A stretch of 52,074 nt of DNA from an uncultured bacterium (GCA_905216155.1 CAJMSU010000010.1:1-52074); one strand, 5' to 3'; positions 1-9,401 are shown, counted from the stretch's first letter. Numbers and translations: made by a program. The notes: generated by a model not told the origin, from the letters alone.

Positions 1-927
1 ATGGATATGTACCAAAAAAGAAAAATCAGAGCAGAAAAGAAAAATAATGATAGTCAAAAAAGTTTTTCAAAAGTCCCCATTTCGTGGTATCCAGGTCACA
101 TGGTTAAGACAAAAAGGGAAATTAGTGAAAAACTTAATTTAATAGATATTGTATATGAAGTTATTGATGCTAGAATGCCTATTTCATCTAAAATAGTAGA
201 TATAGATGATTTAATAAAAAATAAAAAAAGAATTCTTGTTATGACTAAATATGATTTATGTGATAAAAAGGAAACAGATAAATTTATAAAATATTATGAG
301 AAAAAGGGTTATGCTGTTATTCCAGTTGACTTAACTACTGGAGCAAATGTTAAGAAAATATTAGAAGTAAGTAGAGAACTTTTAAAAGAAGAACAAGAAA
401 AAAGAATTGCTAAGGGAATGAGGCAAAGAAGTATTAGAGCTTTAATTGTTGGAGTACCAAATGCAGGTAAATCTACTTTAATTAATAGATTAGTTGGTAG
501 AAAGTCTGCTGGTGTTGGAAATAAACCAGGATTTACAAAAAGTTTAAGTTGGATAAGAATTAATAAAGATATAGAATTATTAGATTCTCCTGGTATATTA
601 TGGCCAAAAATAGAAAATCAAGAATCAGCACATATTTTAGCAGCATTATCTTCTATAAAAGAAGAAATTTTAAATCAAGATCAAATAGCTGTATTTATAC
701 TAAAAAAGTTATATGAATTGTATCCTGAGTTATTAAAAGAAAGATATGGTATTACTGAGATTGATGATGATTTAATGGATACATATGATTTAATTGCTAA
801 AAAAAGAGGTGCTTTAACAAAAGGTGGAGTGGCTGATTATGAAAAAGTATCTAATATAATAATAAGGGATTTAAAAAATAATTATTTTGAAAATATAACT
901 TTAGATAGATTACAAGATGATAAATAA
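1..927 (+). CDS. rbgA: ribosome biogenesis GTPase RbgA (YlqF)
   Basis: Circularly permuted GTPase that acts in late assembly of the 50S ribosomal subunit in the cytoplasm. The permuted motif order is visible: the G4 motif TKYD (residues 82-85) precedes the P-loop GVPNAGKST (151-159), then PGFTK (176-180, G2) and DSPG (205-208, G3). The YlqF-type ARMP motif lies at 57-60, and the C-terminal RNA-binding part follows. At 308 residues it is a little longer than the usual 280-290. The reading frame opens exactly at base 1, so an upstream start or ribosome site cannot be judged; ATG at base 7 is an alternative. rnhB follows, as in Bacillus. The family call is firm. Confidence 0.95.
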   Translation: MDMYQKRKIRAEKKNNDSQKSFSKVPISWYPGHMVKTKREISEKLNLIDIVYEVIDARMPISSKIVDIDDLIKNKKRILVMTKYDLCDKKETDKFIKYYEKKGYAVIPVDLTTGANVKKILEVSRELLKEEQEKRIAKGMRQRSIRALIVGVPNAGKSTLINRLVGRKSAGVGNKPGFTKSLSWIRINKDIELLDSPGILWPKIENQESAHILAALSSIKEEILNQDQIAVFILKKLYELYPELLKERYGITEIDDDLMDTYDLIAKKRGALTKGGVADYEKVSNIIIRDLKNNYFENITLDRLQDDK

Positions 928-940
928 TTCATCTTTTAAT
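914..940 (+). terminator. terminator overlapping the rbgA stop codon
   Basis: Arms AAGATGA (914-920) and TCATCTT (929-935) are complementary and are followed by a short T-rich tract. The rbgA stop codon at 925-927 sits in the 8-base loop. The stem is short and AT-rich, so efficiency is uncertain. Confidence 0.45.
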
Positions 941-978
941 TTTGTAAAAAATGTGGTTATAATATAATAGGTGGTAAT

Positions 979-1953
979 ATGACGAAAGAAGAAATATTTA
1001 AAAAATTGGATGAACTTGAACTTGATAAAAATAAATATGTTGTAATTAGTGGGGCTAGTTTAGTAGTACAGGATATAATAGAGGAAACAGGCAATATTGA
1101 TTTATGTTGTAGTAGCGAATATTATAATAGCATTTCATGGCCCAAAAAGTTAGGTTATTTTGGAACAGAAATTAAATATGATAAGTGTTATGAAATTAGT
1201 TATAATTTTTATAATGATGAAAATATTATCTTAATCAATGGTTATAAATTTATGAATTTAGACTCTTGCTTAAAACTTAAAAAATTAGAAAATAAGAAAA
1301 AAGATCAAAAACTAATAAAGAAACTTGATTTATTGTTGTGTTTGAAAGATAATTATCGTTATGAGAGAAAATTAAAAGATAAAGGAATAAATCTAATAGC
1401 TGGAGTTGATGAGGTTGGAAGAGGTCCATTAGTGGGTCCGGTAGTTGCAGCTTGTGTTATTTTACCAGATGAATTTAATTTAGAGGGACTTACTGATTCA
1501 AAGAAATTAAGTGAGAAAAAAAGAGATATGTTTTATGACTTAATAATGAAAGAGGCAGTATCTGTAGGAATAGGTATAATAGATGAGAAAAAAATAGATG
1601 AAGTAAATATATATGAGGCTACAAAACTAGCGATGAAGCAAGCTATTGCAAATTGTAAAATAAAGCCTGAACATGTTTTAATAGATGCTATGCCACTTGA
1701 TATAGATATAGATACTACTTCAATTATAAAAGGTGATATAAAAAGTATAACTATCTCAGCGGCATCTGTAATTGCAAAAGTAACAAGAGATAGGATGATG
1801 TTGGAACTTGATAAAAAGTATCCAATGTATGATTTTAAAAATAATAAAGGATATCCTACAAAAAAACATCTTGAAGCTATTAGTAAATATGGTATAATTA
1901 ATGAACATAGAAAAAGTTATGGACCGGTAAAAGAATATTTAGATGGTAAATAG
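979..1953 (+). CDS. rnhB: ribonuclease HII with an extra N-terminal nucleotidyltransferase-like domain
   Basis: The C-terminal 195 residues are a complete RNase HII, which cuts RNA in RNA/DNA hybrids and removes misincorporated ribonucleotides. Signature DEVGRGP starts at residue 144, TDSKKL at 172, and GYPTKKHLEAI at 291. The catalytic acidic residues, aligned to E. coli RnhB D16/E17/D108/D126, are D144, E145, D236 and D253. Residues 1-115 are not part of RNase HII: they contain a GASL motif near residue 25 and NIDL near 39, the pattern of a degenerate MNT/AbiEii-type nucleotidyltransferase fold (my inference). No internal start codon lies just before the catalytic domain, so the fusion is one continuous frame. 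The ribosome site AGGTGG is at 969-974. Two overlapping TATAAT boxes lie at 958-968. rnhC, the other RNase H2-like enzyme, is at 24 kb. Confidence 0.93.
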   Translation: MTKEEIFKKLDELELDKNKYVVISGASLVVQDIIEETGNIDLCCSSEYYNSISWPKKLGYFGTEIKYDKCYEISYNFYNDENIILINGYKFMNLDSCLKLKKLENKKKDQKLIKKLDLLLCLKDNYRYERKLKDKGINLIAGVDEVGRGPLVGPVVAACVILPDEFNLEGLTDSKKLSEKKRDMFYDLIMKEAVSVGIGIIDEKKIDEVNIYEATKLAMKQAIANCKIKPEHVLIDAMPLDIDIDTTSIIKGDIKSITISAASVIAKVTRDRMMLELDKKYPMYDFKNNKGYPTKKHLEAISKYGIINEHRKSYGPVKEYLDGK

Positions 1954-2623
1954 AAAGTTGGATTTTATGGTAACTATCAATGATATTAGAAATTATAAAA
2001 TAAGAGAGAAGTATAAGGAAAAATTGTTAATGCTTGATGTGACACCAGATATGCTTAATCTATATATTAATAAATACACAATTAATTTTTTTAAAATAAT
2101 AAAGGATGTTCAAAATAAAGAAGAATTAAATAATGTATTGAAATATAAGTTGTTAGAAGAAGAAGGAAAAGATTTTTATTCCTATAGTATATTATTAGGA
2201 TTACATTATGGTGTATATAATTTATATTGTTATACTAATTTATCAGAAAATTTAATTAAGAAAATATTGGCAAAAAGGCCAGATTTAAGTGATACAAAAC
2301 TGTTTTTTAAAAATTATAGAAAAGATATAGTAGAATTTCTGTTAGAAAAGTATAATAATATAGATGAAGAAAAAATAAATGAAATTATAAATAATATGTT
2401 CATAGTTCAAGATAATAATTCATTATATAATAATGATATATCAAAAGAGATAAATAAAATTATGTTAGGAATTGAACTATTATATAATAAGGAAGAAATT
2501 AGAAGTTATAATTTTAAAGCAAGGGATAGTATAATATTTGGAGAAGCAGAATGCGAATTTGACAGAATAAATAAAACAGAAAAAGAAATTCCAAGTATTA
2601 TTCCAACTGGAAAACATAAATAA
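1943..2623 (+). CDS. unrecognised cytoplasmic protein
   Basis: A 226-residue protein with no family I recognise. It is hydrophilic and Lys/Glu/Asn-rich, mostly predicted helical by eye, with no signal peptide, membrane segment or cysteine motif. It overlaps the end of rnhB by 11 bases and ends 15 bases before topA, so it is probably co-transcribed with both. Bacillus carries unrelated genes between rnhB and topA. The start is uncertain: ATG at 1943 or ATG at 1967 (the later would begin MVTINDIR), and neither has a clear ribosome site. The coding call rests on the long open frame in an operon and on ordinary codon use. Confidence 0.7.
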   Translation: MVNRKLDFMVTINDIRNYKIREKYKEKLLMLDVTPDMLNLYINKYTINFFKIIKDVQNKEELNNVLKYKLLEEEGKDFYSYSILLGLHYGVYNLYCYTNLSENLIKKILAKRPDLSDTKLFFKNYRKDIVEFLLEKYNNIDEEKINEIINNMFIVQDNNSLYNNDISKEINKIMLGIELLYNKEEIRSYNFKARDSIIFGEAECEFDRINKTEKEIPSIIPTGKHK

Positions 2624-2638
2624 TTAAGGAGGAAGAGT

Positions 2639-4660
2639 ATGGCAAAACATTTAGTAATAGTGGAAAGTCCAAGTAAAAGTAAAACAATAGAAAAGTATTT
2701 AGGAAATGATTTTCAGGTAGTATCATCAAAAGGTCATATAAGGGACTTATCAACAACAGGAAAATTTGGACTTGGTGTTGATGTAGATAATGGTTTTGTT
2801 CCTAATTATATTCCTATAAAGGGTAAAAAGAATGTAATAAAAGAATTAAAAGCTGATGTTAAGAAAAGTGATATAGTTTATTTAGCAAGTGACCCAGATC
2901 GTGAGGGAGAAGCAATTGCATGGCATTTAAAAGACGCTTTAGGGATAAAAGATGATAATTATAAAAGAGTTTTATTTAATGAAATTACCAAAGATAAGGT
3001 AATAGACGCTATTAATAATCCTACAGTAATAGATGACAATTTAGTAAAAAGTCAGGAAACAAGAAGAATATTAGATAGGATTATAGGATTTAGATTATCA
3101 AAGTTATTACAAAGTAAAATTGGTGCTAAAAGTGCTGGTAGAGTACAAAGTGTTGCACTTAAATTAATAGTTGATAGAGAAAGAGAAATTGAAGCATTTA
3201 AAGCGGAAGAATATTGGACAATAACTGCTAATTTCAAGGAATATGAAGCAAAATTATTTAAATATAAAAATGATGATATTACATTATCAACAGAAGAAGA
3301 TGCTGATAAAGTATTGAGTAATTTATCTGATAAATATATAGTAGAGAGTGTAGATAAAAAACAAAAAGCTAAGAAGAGTAAATTTCCATTTATAACTTCA
3401 ACTCTTCAACAGGAAGCATCTACAAAATTAGGTTTTCCTGCTAAAAAAACAATGAGTATTGCTCAAAAATTATATGAAGGTATTGATTTAGAGAATGAAA
3501 CAGTTGGATTAATTACTTATATGAGAACTGATTCTATTAGATTATCAGATGAATTTACACATCCTACCATGAAATTTATTGAACAAAATTATGGTAAGGA
3601 ATATATTGGATATGTTAAGAGTAAGAAAAAGCAAGAAAATGTTCAAGATGCTCATGAAGCTATAAGACCAACAAGTATATTAAGAGATCCATTAAAAATA
3701 AAGAAATATTTAACAAAAGATGAATTTAAATTATATAGTCTAATTTATAAAAGAACCCTAGCATCATTAATGGCTGATGCCAAAGTAAATCAAACAACGG
3801 TAATATTTGATAATAATGATTATAAGTTTAAAACAACTGGTAGTATGTTAATTTTTGATGGTTATTTAAAAGTTTATAAAGATTATGAAGACAGTGAAGA
3901 TAAAATTTTACCGGAAATAAAAAAAGACGATGAAAAAATAACAAAAGATGTAACAAAAGAACAACATTTTACAAAGCCACCAGCTAGATATACAGAAGCT
4001 AAATTAATTAAAGAAATGGAAGAGTTGGGTATAGGAAGACCTTCAACTTATGCTAAAATAATTGATACAATAAAACTTAGAAATTATGTAGAAATGGTAG
4101 ATAAAAAATTTAAACCTACTCAGATAGGAATAGATACTACAGATAAACTTCAAGAATTTTTTAGTGATTTAATTAATGTAGAATATACAAGTAATATGGA
4201 AAATGATTTGGATAAAGTGGCAGAAGGCAAAAAAGTATGGAATAAAGTATTAGATGACTTTTATAAAATATTTGAACCACGTGTTGAAAATGCCTTTTCT
4301 GATATGGCAAAAAAAGAGCCTGAGAAAACAGGTGAAGTATGTCCAGAGTGCAATAGTCCGCTAGTAGTTAGAAATGGTAGGTATGGTGAATTTGTTGCTT
4401 GCTCTAATTATCCAGAATGTAAATATATTAAAAAAGAAAAGCAAGAAGAAAAAGTCATTATGGATTGTCCAGATTGTGATGGAAAAATAATTGAGAAAAA
4501 AACAAAAAGAGGAAAAATATTTTATGGATGTAACAACTATCCAAAATGTAAATTTGCATCATGGGATAAGCCTTTGGAAGAAAAATGTCCTAATTGTGGT
4601 AAATATTTAGTAGAGAAATCAGGCAAAGTAAAATGTTCATCATGTGATTGGGAAAAATAA
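2639..4660 (+). CDS. topA: DNA topoisomerase I
   Basis: Type IA topoisomerase that relaxes negative supercoils by single-strand passage. The TOPRIM domain shows VIVESPSKSKTIEKYLG from residue 6 (catalytic E9) and DPDREGE at 85-91. The active-site tyrosine is Y294 in LITYMRTDS. QDAHEAIRP (near 346) and GRPSTYAKII (near 476) are also conserved. The C-terminus carries three four-cysteine zinc modules beginning at C568, C610 and C650. Its 673 residues are typical for Firmicutes. A strong ribosome site AAGGAGG stands just before the ATG. In Bacillus topA also lies between rnhB and xerC (codV), supporting the context. Confidence 0.98.
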   Translation: MAKHLVIVESPSKSKTIEKYLGNDFQVVSSKGHIRDLSTTGKFGLGVDVDNGFVPNYIPIKGKKNVIKELKADVKKSDIVYLASDPDREGEAIAWHLKDALGIKDDNYKRVLFNEITKDKVIDAINNPTVIDDNLVKSQETRRILDRIIGFRLSKLLQSKIGAKSAGRVQSVALKLIVDREREIEAFKAEEYWTITANFKEYEAKLFKYKNDDITLSTEEDADKVLSNLSDKYIVESVDKKQKAKKSKFPFITSTLQQEASTKLGFPAKKTMSIAQKLYEGIDLENETVGLITYMRTDSIRLSDEFTHPTMKFIEQNYGKEYIGYVKSKKKQENVQDAHEAIRPTSILRDPLKIKKYLTKDEFKLYSLIYKRTLASLMADAKVNQTTVIFDNNDYKFKTTGSMLIFDGYLKVYKDYEDSEDKILPEIKKDDEKITKDVTKEQHFTKPPARYTEAKLIKEMEELGIGRPSTYAKIIDTIKLRNYVEMVDKKFKPTQIGIDTTDKLQEFFSDLINVEYTSNMENDLDKVAEGKKVWNKVLDDFYKIFEPRVENAFSDMAKKEPEKTGEVCPECNSPLVVRNGRYGEFVACSNYPECKYIKKEKQEEKVIMDCPDCDGKIIEKKTKRGKIFYGCNNYPKCKFASWDKPLEEKCPNCGKYLVEKSGKVKCSSCDWEK

Positions 4661-4688
4661 CAATAATAAAATTTAATATTTAAATAAG

Positions 4689-4727
4689 AAAACATATTAT
4701 TTATATTCACTACAATATGTTTTTTTA
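4689..4727 (+). terminator. terminator after topA
   Basis: Ten-base arms AAAACATATT (4689-4698) and AATATGTTTT (4714-4723) are perfectly complementary, with a 15-base loop and a T tract at 4720-4726. The stem is AT-rich but the position fits the end of the topA operon. Confidence 0.6.
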
Positions 4728-4765
4728 TTATAATGATAAAAAACATATAAAAAAAGTTTTTTGTT

Positions 4766-4774
4766 TGATATAAT
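4766..4774 (+). promoter_or_regulatory. extended -10 promoter
   Basis: TGA followed by TATAAT (4769-4774) forms an extended -10 element, 18 bases before the next gene's AGAGGTGAT ribosome site-start region. No good -35 hexamer is seen 17 bases upstream, as expected for an extended -10 promoter. Confidence 0.55.
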
Positions 4775-4792
4775 GAAAATAGAGGTGATACT

Positions 4793-5776
4793 ATGTCTAA
4801 GTACTATTTATATACAGATAGATTAAGTGATATAAAAAGATATGAAGAAAATAAATCTAATAATAATGGACAAGTAAAAAAATGCGTACCATTGCAGTTT
4901 AGAAAACCAGATGGCTGTGTAACAAATTCCTTTTCTTTGGCAGAATTGGATTTACTTTTAGCTTGTCAAAAAAATGAAGATGAATTTCTTAACAGTTTAG
5001 CTAAATATGATCAATACCGTGATATCTTAAATAAAGATAGTCATGTAACACTTATGTACAAAAACAATGAATTAAAAGAGAAAAAAATAATTTATAATAA
5101 CAAATTATTAGCAACTGCTGCTAAGTGTGTAATTGATGAGAAAAAAAGAAGAAAACAAACAAAAGAAAAAGGTAATATATTAGTTCCTGAAGTTGGAATT
5201 ATAAGTGATTATGTTAATAGAGTAAAAAAACATCTGCATGATAAAAATATAGTTGATATGTTAAAGCGTGATAGGGTATGTGGTAATCCTAAATTTTCAG
5301 AATGTATATCTCAGTATGCAGATAACTGTAAAAACTATAATTATTCTGAAACAGAAGGAAATTATTTTTATAAAATGGAAAATAAATTATCAGCTTTTTT
5401 AAGAGATTATAGTATCCTAAGACAAATGATTTTATTTGAACAAAAACATAAATTATTAGATCAAGATATTAAAGCAAATAAAGATAATAATTATACACAA
5501 TTAGAATTTTCTGCCAATAAGGATGTAACTCTTAAGGAACCTAGGAAAAAGTTATTAGATGATGATTTGATTGAAAAAGATTCTTATGTTGGTAGAGAAA
5601 ATGATGAATTAACTTATTGGTATAATATAGGAGGAGCAACTGGTATATTAGAAAATATGGACTTGGATGATATAATGAGTTATCCAGAAAAAGATTTAGA
5701 AAGTGTTGGTTTAGGTTATTTAAAGATGGAAAAAGATAATGATAGTAGAGGCATCAAAGATGGACAGTTTAAATAA
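4793..5776 (+). CDS. unrecognised protein between topA and xerC
   Basis: A 327-residue cytoplasmic protein that I cannot assign to a family. It has no signal peptide or membrane segment. Seven scattered cysteines are present without a clear metal motif. The middle (about residues 120-240) is highly charged and helical, and the end is acidic. It has its own extended -10 promoter and the ribosome site AGAGGTGAT. Its 3' end overlaps the better xerC start (5760) by 17 bases, so the two are translationally coupled. In Bacillus this place is taken by trmFO, but no FAD-binding GxGxxG motif is seen at its N-terminus, so it is not TrmFO. Confidence 0.75.
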   Translation: MSKYYLYTDRLSDIKRYEENKSNNNGQVKKCVPLQFRKPDGCVTNSFSLAELDLLLACQKNEDEFLNSLAKYDQYRDILNKDSHVTLMYKNNELKEKKIIYNNKLLATAAKCVIDEKKRRKQTKEKGNILVPEVGIISDYVNRVKKHLHDKNIVDMLKRDRVCGNPKFSECISQYADNCKNYNYSETEGNYFYKMENKLSAFLRDYSILRQMILFEQKHKLLDQDIKANKDNNYTQLEFSANKDVTLKEPRKKLLDDDLIEKDSYVGRENDELTYWYNIGGATGILENMDLDDIMSYPEKDLESVGLGYLKMEKDNDSRGIKDGQFK

Positions 5777-6668
5777 GTACTTAGATTATTTAATGTATCA
5801 AAAAAAATACTCTGATTATACAGTAAATAGCTATAAAACAGATATAGTTGAATATTTAAATTATTTAAAACAAGAAAATATAAATTATGTAGATGTAGTA
5901 TATAGTGATATTAGATTTTATTTAATGTATTTAAAGGAAAATAGAAAAGATACTAATACATCAATAGATAGAAAATTGAGTGCACTAAGGGGTTTTTATA
6001 AATTTTTGGTTAATGAAAATGTTGTAAAAACAAATGTTTTTTCGTTAGTAACGGGTCCTAAAAAAGAAAAAAAATTACCAAGATATTTTGAGTATAATGA
6101 ATTAGAGGAATTATTTAATGCTTGTGATTTATCAAAACCATTAGGACAAAGAGATAGACTTATATTAGAAATGCTTTATGCAACTGGTATTAGAGTCGGT
6201 GAGGCTGTTAAGATAAGAGTAAATGATATAGAAAAATCTACAAGAAAAATTATAATTTTAGGAAAAGGTAATAAAGAAAGAATTGTAGAATATGGAGAAT
6301 ATTGTGAAGATGTTCTTGATTTATATCTACAAGATGGGTATAGAAAATTAAATAAAGAAAATACTAATTATTTATTTTTAAATAATAATGGTCAACCATT
6401 AACAGAAAGAGGAATAAGATATATACTTGATAATATTATAAAAAAGACATCAGTTACTAAAAAAATATCACCTCATATGATAAGACATTCATTCGCAACA
6501 CATTTATTAAATGAAGGATGTGATTTGTTATCTGTACAAAAATTACTTGGTCACGAAAGCATAAGTGCAACACAAATATATACACATGTGTCAACTGATA
6601 GATTGAAAGAGGTATATTATAATGCTTTTCCAAGAGCAAAAATAGAAGATAGTGAAGATGATAAGTAA
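5760..6668 (+). CDS. xerC: tyrosine recombinase XerC
   Basis: Site-specific recombinase that resolves chromosome dimers at dif with a partner Xer protein. From the chosen start it has 302 residues: an N-terminal SAM-like core-binding domain (to about 95) and a catalytic domain with R145 (in TGIRVGEA), H239 and R242 (in HMIRH), H265 (in GHES) and the nucleophile Y274. The frame is open from 5739, but ATG 5760 has the AGAGG ribosome site at 5749-5753 and matches the usual family start. The length and chromosomal setting after topA fit codV/XerC rather than a phage integrase. XerD cannot be fully excluded. Confidence 0.9.
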   Translation: MDSLNKYLDYLMYQKKYSDYTVNSYKTDIVEYLNYLKQENINYVDVVYSDIRFYLMYLKENRKDTNTSIDRKLSALRGFYKFLVNENVVKTNVFSLVTGPKKEKKLPRYFEYNELEELFNACDLSKPLGQRDRLILEMLYATGIRVGEAVKIRVNDIEKSTRKIIILGKGNKERIVEYGEYCEDVLDLYLQDGYRKLNKENTNYLFLNNNGQPLTERGIRYILDNIIKKTSVTKKISPHMIRHSFATHLLNEGCDLLSVQKLLGHESISATQIYTHVSTDRLKEVYYNAFPRAKIEDSEDDK

Positions 6669-6730
6669 ATTATTTAACAATCGAAGTAAAAAAATTAAAA
6701 TGGCATATTAAAACTTAAAATTTTAAGTAA

Positions 6731-6770
6731 AAATTAAATAAAAACGCTTCTTTTTATTTAATTTTTTTTA
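6731..6770 (+). terminator. strong terminator after xerC
   Basis: Perfect 14-base arms, left 6731-6744 and right 6751-6764, enclose the 6-base loop CGCTTC and run into a T tract to 6769. A separate perfect palindrome ACTTAAAATTTTAAGT lies just upstream at 6713-6728. Confidence 0.8.
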
Positions 6771-6814
6771 TATTTCTTGTATAATGATTATGAGATCAAA
6801 GGATGTGAGTTTAT

Positions 6815-7099
6815 ATGGATTTTGATTTTAATAGTAAAGAAGAACTTTTTAATCGAGTAAAACCGGCTCTTTCTGCTAAATGTATGGAAATGCATAGACT
6901 TGGTTACCCATATATAAAAATAGAGGATATATGGAATTATTTGATTGAGAATAAATGGTTAAAATCAAAGGACTTAATGCTTTCTGATATTGTAAGTGAT
7001 ATTTTACATGTAGATAATAAAAAAATAGATGAATATTTAAAAGGAAAATTACAGAGAACAAGAAGAACACAATACTTTGATGAGGAAGATATAATTTAG
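6815..7099 (+). CDS. ComN-like post-transcriptional regulator
   Basis: A 94-residue soluble protein. The segment LSAKCMEMHRLGYPYIKIED (residues 19-38), followed by IWNYLIENKW, resembles the small ComN/YrzD family (post-transcriptional regulator of the late competence operon comE in Bacillus). In Bacillus comN also lies next to secDF, which starts 14 bases downstream here, so both sequence and place agree. A TATAAT box is at 6780-6785, after the strong xerC terminator, so this is probably the first gene of the secDF operon. The name is by resemblance; function in this organism is inferred. Confidence 0.7.
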   Translation: MDFDFNSKEELFNRVKPALSAKCMEMHRLGYPYIKIEDIWNYLIENKWLKSKDLMLSDIVSDILHVDNKKIDEYLKGKLQRTRRTQYFDEEDII

Positions 7100-7112
7100 A
7101 AGAGGTGTAATA

Positions 7113-9401
7113 ATGACAAAAGTTAAAAAAACAGTAAAAAATGTTAAACGAAAAGTAATTATAACTGCTGCTATCTTAATACTTTTGGTAGTGGGAATTT
7201 GTTTTTCATTTGTACCATTATTTAAAAATCTAAAATTTGGATTAGATTTACAGGGTGGTTTTGAAATCTTATATAAGGCAGATTCTATTGATGGTTCTAA
7301 AATGACTAAGGATAAATTAACTGCTACATATAAGACATTAAGTAAAAGAATTGATAGTCTAGGAGTAAGTGAGCCGGAAATAATCACTGAAGGAAATGAT
7401 AAAATAAGAGTTAAACTTGCTGGTGTTAAAAATCAGGAAGAGGCAAGAAAACAATTATCAACAGTTGCTACATTATCATTCAGGGATGCAGATGATAATT
7501 TATTAATGACGAGTGATGTTTTAACAGCAGGTGGAGCTAAAGTATCACAAGATTCGTCTGGTAATCCAGCTGTATTATTATCAGTAAAAGATAAAAACAA
7601 ATTTTATTCTGTTACAAGTAAGGTAAAGAATTATGAACAAAATGTTATAGTAATATGGCTAGATTATGAGAATGGGGTAAATAGTTATAAAACAGAAGGT
7701 TCATCATGTGGTACAACCAATTCTAGTTGTTTAAGTGCTGCAAGGGTATCACAAGGATTTGCAAGTGATGTAATTATTCAAGGTAATTTTACAAATGAGG
7801 AAGCTTCTAATTTAGTTGATTTAATAAATAGTGGCTCACTTCCATCAAAATTAACTGAAATATCATCAAAAACAGTAGGAGCATCATTTGGAGATGCCAC
7901 ATTACAAAAAACATTAATTGCTGGTGTAATTGGTGTTGTAGGAATTGTTTTAATATTAATATTTGTATATAGATTCGCAGGATTTATTTCTGCAGTATCT
8001 ATGATGCTATATACTTTCTTAGTATTCTTAATATTTTGGGTAGTAGGCGGTGTTTTGACATTACCTGGAATTGCTGCTTTGGTACTTGGTATTGGTATGG
8101 CTGTTGACTCTAATGTAGTAACATTTTCAAGAATTAAAGATGAACTTTATAAAGGAAAGAGTTTGCCACTTGCTTTTAAAGAGGGAACAAAATCAAGTTT
8201 TTCAGCAATTTTAGATTCTAATCTTACAACATTAATAGTTGCAATAATTATGTTTATATTTGGTGAATCTAGTATTAAAGGTTTTGCTACTATGTTAATA
8301 ATTACTATAATAGTTACAATGTTTACAATGGTATTTATTACAAGAATACTTTTAAATTTATTTGTAAAAACATCATACTTTAATGATAAAACAAAATTAT
8401 TTATTAATGTAGATAAAAAAGATATACCTAATGTAAGTAAAAATGAAGAAGTTAAAAAAATCCCCTTTAAAAATGTTAATTTCTTAAAACATGATAAAAA
8501 GTTTGTTTGTTTTTCTATATTTATAATTTTAATTGGTGCTATTATGATTGGAGTAAAGGGATTAAATCTTGGTATAGATTTTAGATCTGGTAGTGATATA
8601 ACAATAGAAACAAGTAAAAATATAAGTAAGTCTGACTTAGAAAAAGATATTAAAAATCTTAATTTAAATTTAAGGGATATAGAAAAATCTAGTGATGAGA
8701 TAGATATTAGGATAAGTGATACTCTTGATACAAATAAAGTAAAAAAAGTAGGAGACTACTTTGAACAAAAATATAATGCTAAAACTAATATTGGTGTTGT
8801 ATCAAACTTAGTAAAACAAGAATTAATTAAGAATGCAATTCTTTCAGTATTAATTGCGTTACTTGGAATTATTCTATATATATCAGTAAGATTTAAATTT
8901 TCATATGCTATATCTGGTGTGGTTGCTTTAATGCATGATGTTGCAATGATATTTGCTTTATTTGCAATACTTAGATTAGAAGTTTCAACAATGTTTATAG
9001 CAGCATTACTTGCTATAATTGGTTATTCTATAAATGATACTATTATTAGCTTTGATAGAATTAGAGAAAATTTATCTAAGGTTGATTACAAGAAATTAAC
9101 TAAAGAAAAGTTAAAAGATATTTGTAATATGAGTATTAGAGAAACATTTACAAGAACAATTTATACATCAGTTACAACAATCATACCTGTAGTAGCATTA
9201 ATATTTTTAGGATCAAAAGAAATATTAACATTTAACTTTGCTATGTTGTTTGGACTAATTGTTGGTACATATTCATCAATCTTTATAGCAACATCACTTT
9301 TTGTGAAACTAGAGTCTAAACATATTGGAAAAAATACTAAGAAAAAAATTATTTATACTGATGAAATTCAAGAAAAAGAAATTAAAGGCATAAACTGTTA
9401 A
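7113..9401 (+). CDS. secDF: protein translocase SecDF (fused)
   Basis: Accessory membrane motor of the Sec translocon that uses the proton gradient to help pull exported proteins. SecD and SecF are fused into one 762-residue protein, as in Bacillus. The SecD half has TM1 (about residues 14-35), GLDLQGG (43-49), an extracytoplasmic P1 region to about 260 and a five-helix bundle with GMAVDSN (near 328). The SecF half repeats this with LGIDFRSGSD (near 487) and IGYSINDTIISFDRIRE. The ribosome site AGAGGTG precedes the ATG. The P1 loop holds an unusual two-cysteine stretch near residues 199-207, possibly a disulfide. Confidence 0.97.
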   Translation: MTKVKKTVKNVKRKVIITAAILILLVVGICFSFVPLFKNLKFGLDLQGGFEILYKADSIDGSKMTKDKLTATYKTLSKRIDSLGVSEPEIITEGNDKIRVKLAGVKNQEEARKQLSTVATLSFRDADDNLLMTSDVLTAGGAKVSQDSSGNPAVLLSVKDKNKFYSVTSKVKNYEQNVIVIWLDYENGVNSYKTEGSSCGTTNSSCLSAARVSQGFASDVIIQGNFTNEEASNLVDLINSGSLPSKLTEISSKTVGASFGDATLQKTLIAGVIGVVGIVLILIFVYRFAGFISAVSMMLYTFLVFLIFWVVGGVLTLPGIAALVLGIGMAVDSNVVTFSRIKDELYKGKSLPLAFKEGTKSSFSAILDSNLTTLIVAIIMFIFGESSIKGFATMLIITIIVTMFTMVFITRILLNLFVKTSYFNDKTKLFINVDKKDIPNVSKNEEVKKIPFKNVNFLKHDKKFVCFSIFIILIGAIMIGVKGLNLGIDFRSGSDITIETSKNISKSDLEKDIKNLNLNLRDIEKSSDEIDIRISDTLDTNKVKKVGDYFEQKYNAKTNIGVVSNLVKQELIKNAILSVLIALLGIILYISVRFKFSYAISGVVALMHDVAMIFALFAILRLEVSTMFIAALLAIIGYSINDTIISFDRIRENLSKVDYKKLTKEKLKDICNMSIRETFTRTIYTSVTTIIPVVALIFLGSKEILTFNFAMLFGLIVGTYSSIFIATSLFVKLESKHIGKNTKKKIIYTDEIQEKEIKGINC

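Noticed and set aside
5760..6668. Phage or transposon integrase
   Set aside because: No attachment repeats, tRNA or mobile genes nearby; position after topA and length fit chromosomal XerC.
6713..6728. Palindrome ACTTAAAATTTTAAGT as an operator
   Set aside because: It is pure AT-type symmetry next to a strong terminator and too far from the next promoter; no support beyond symmetry.
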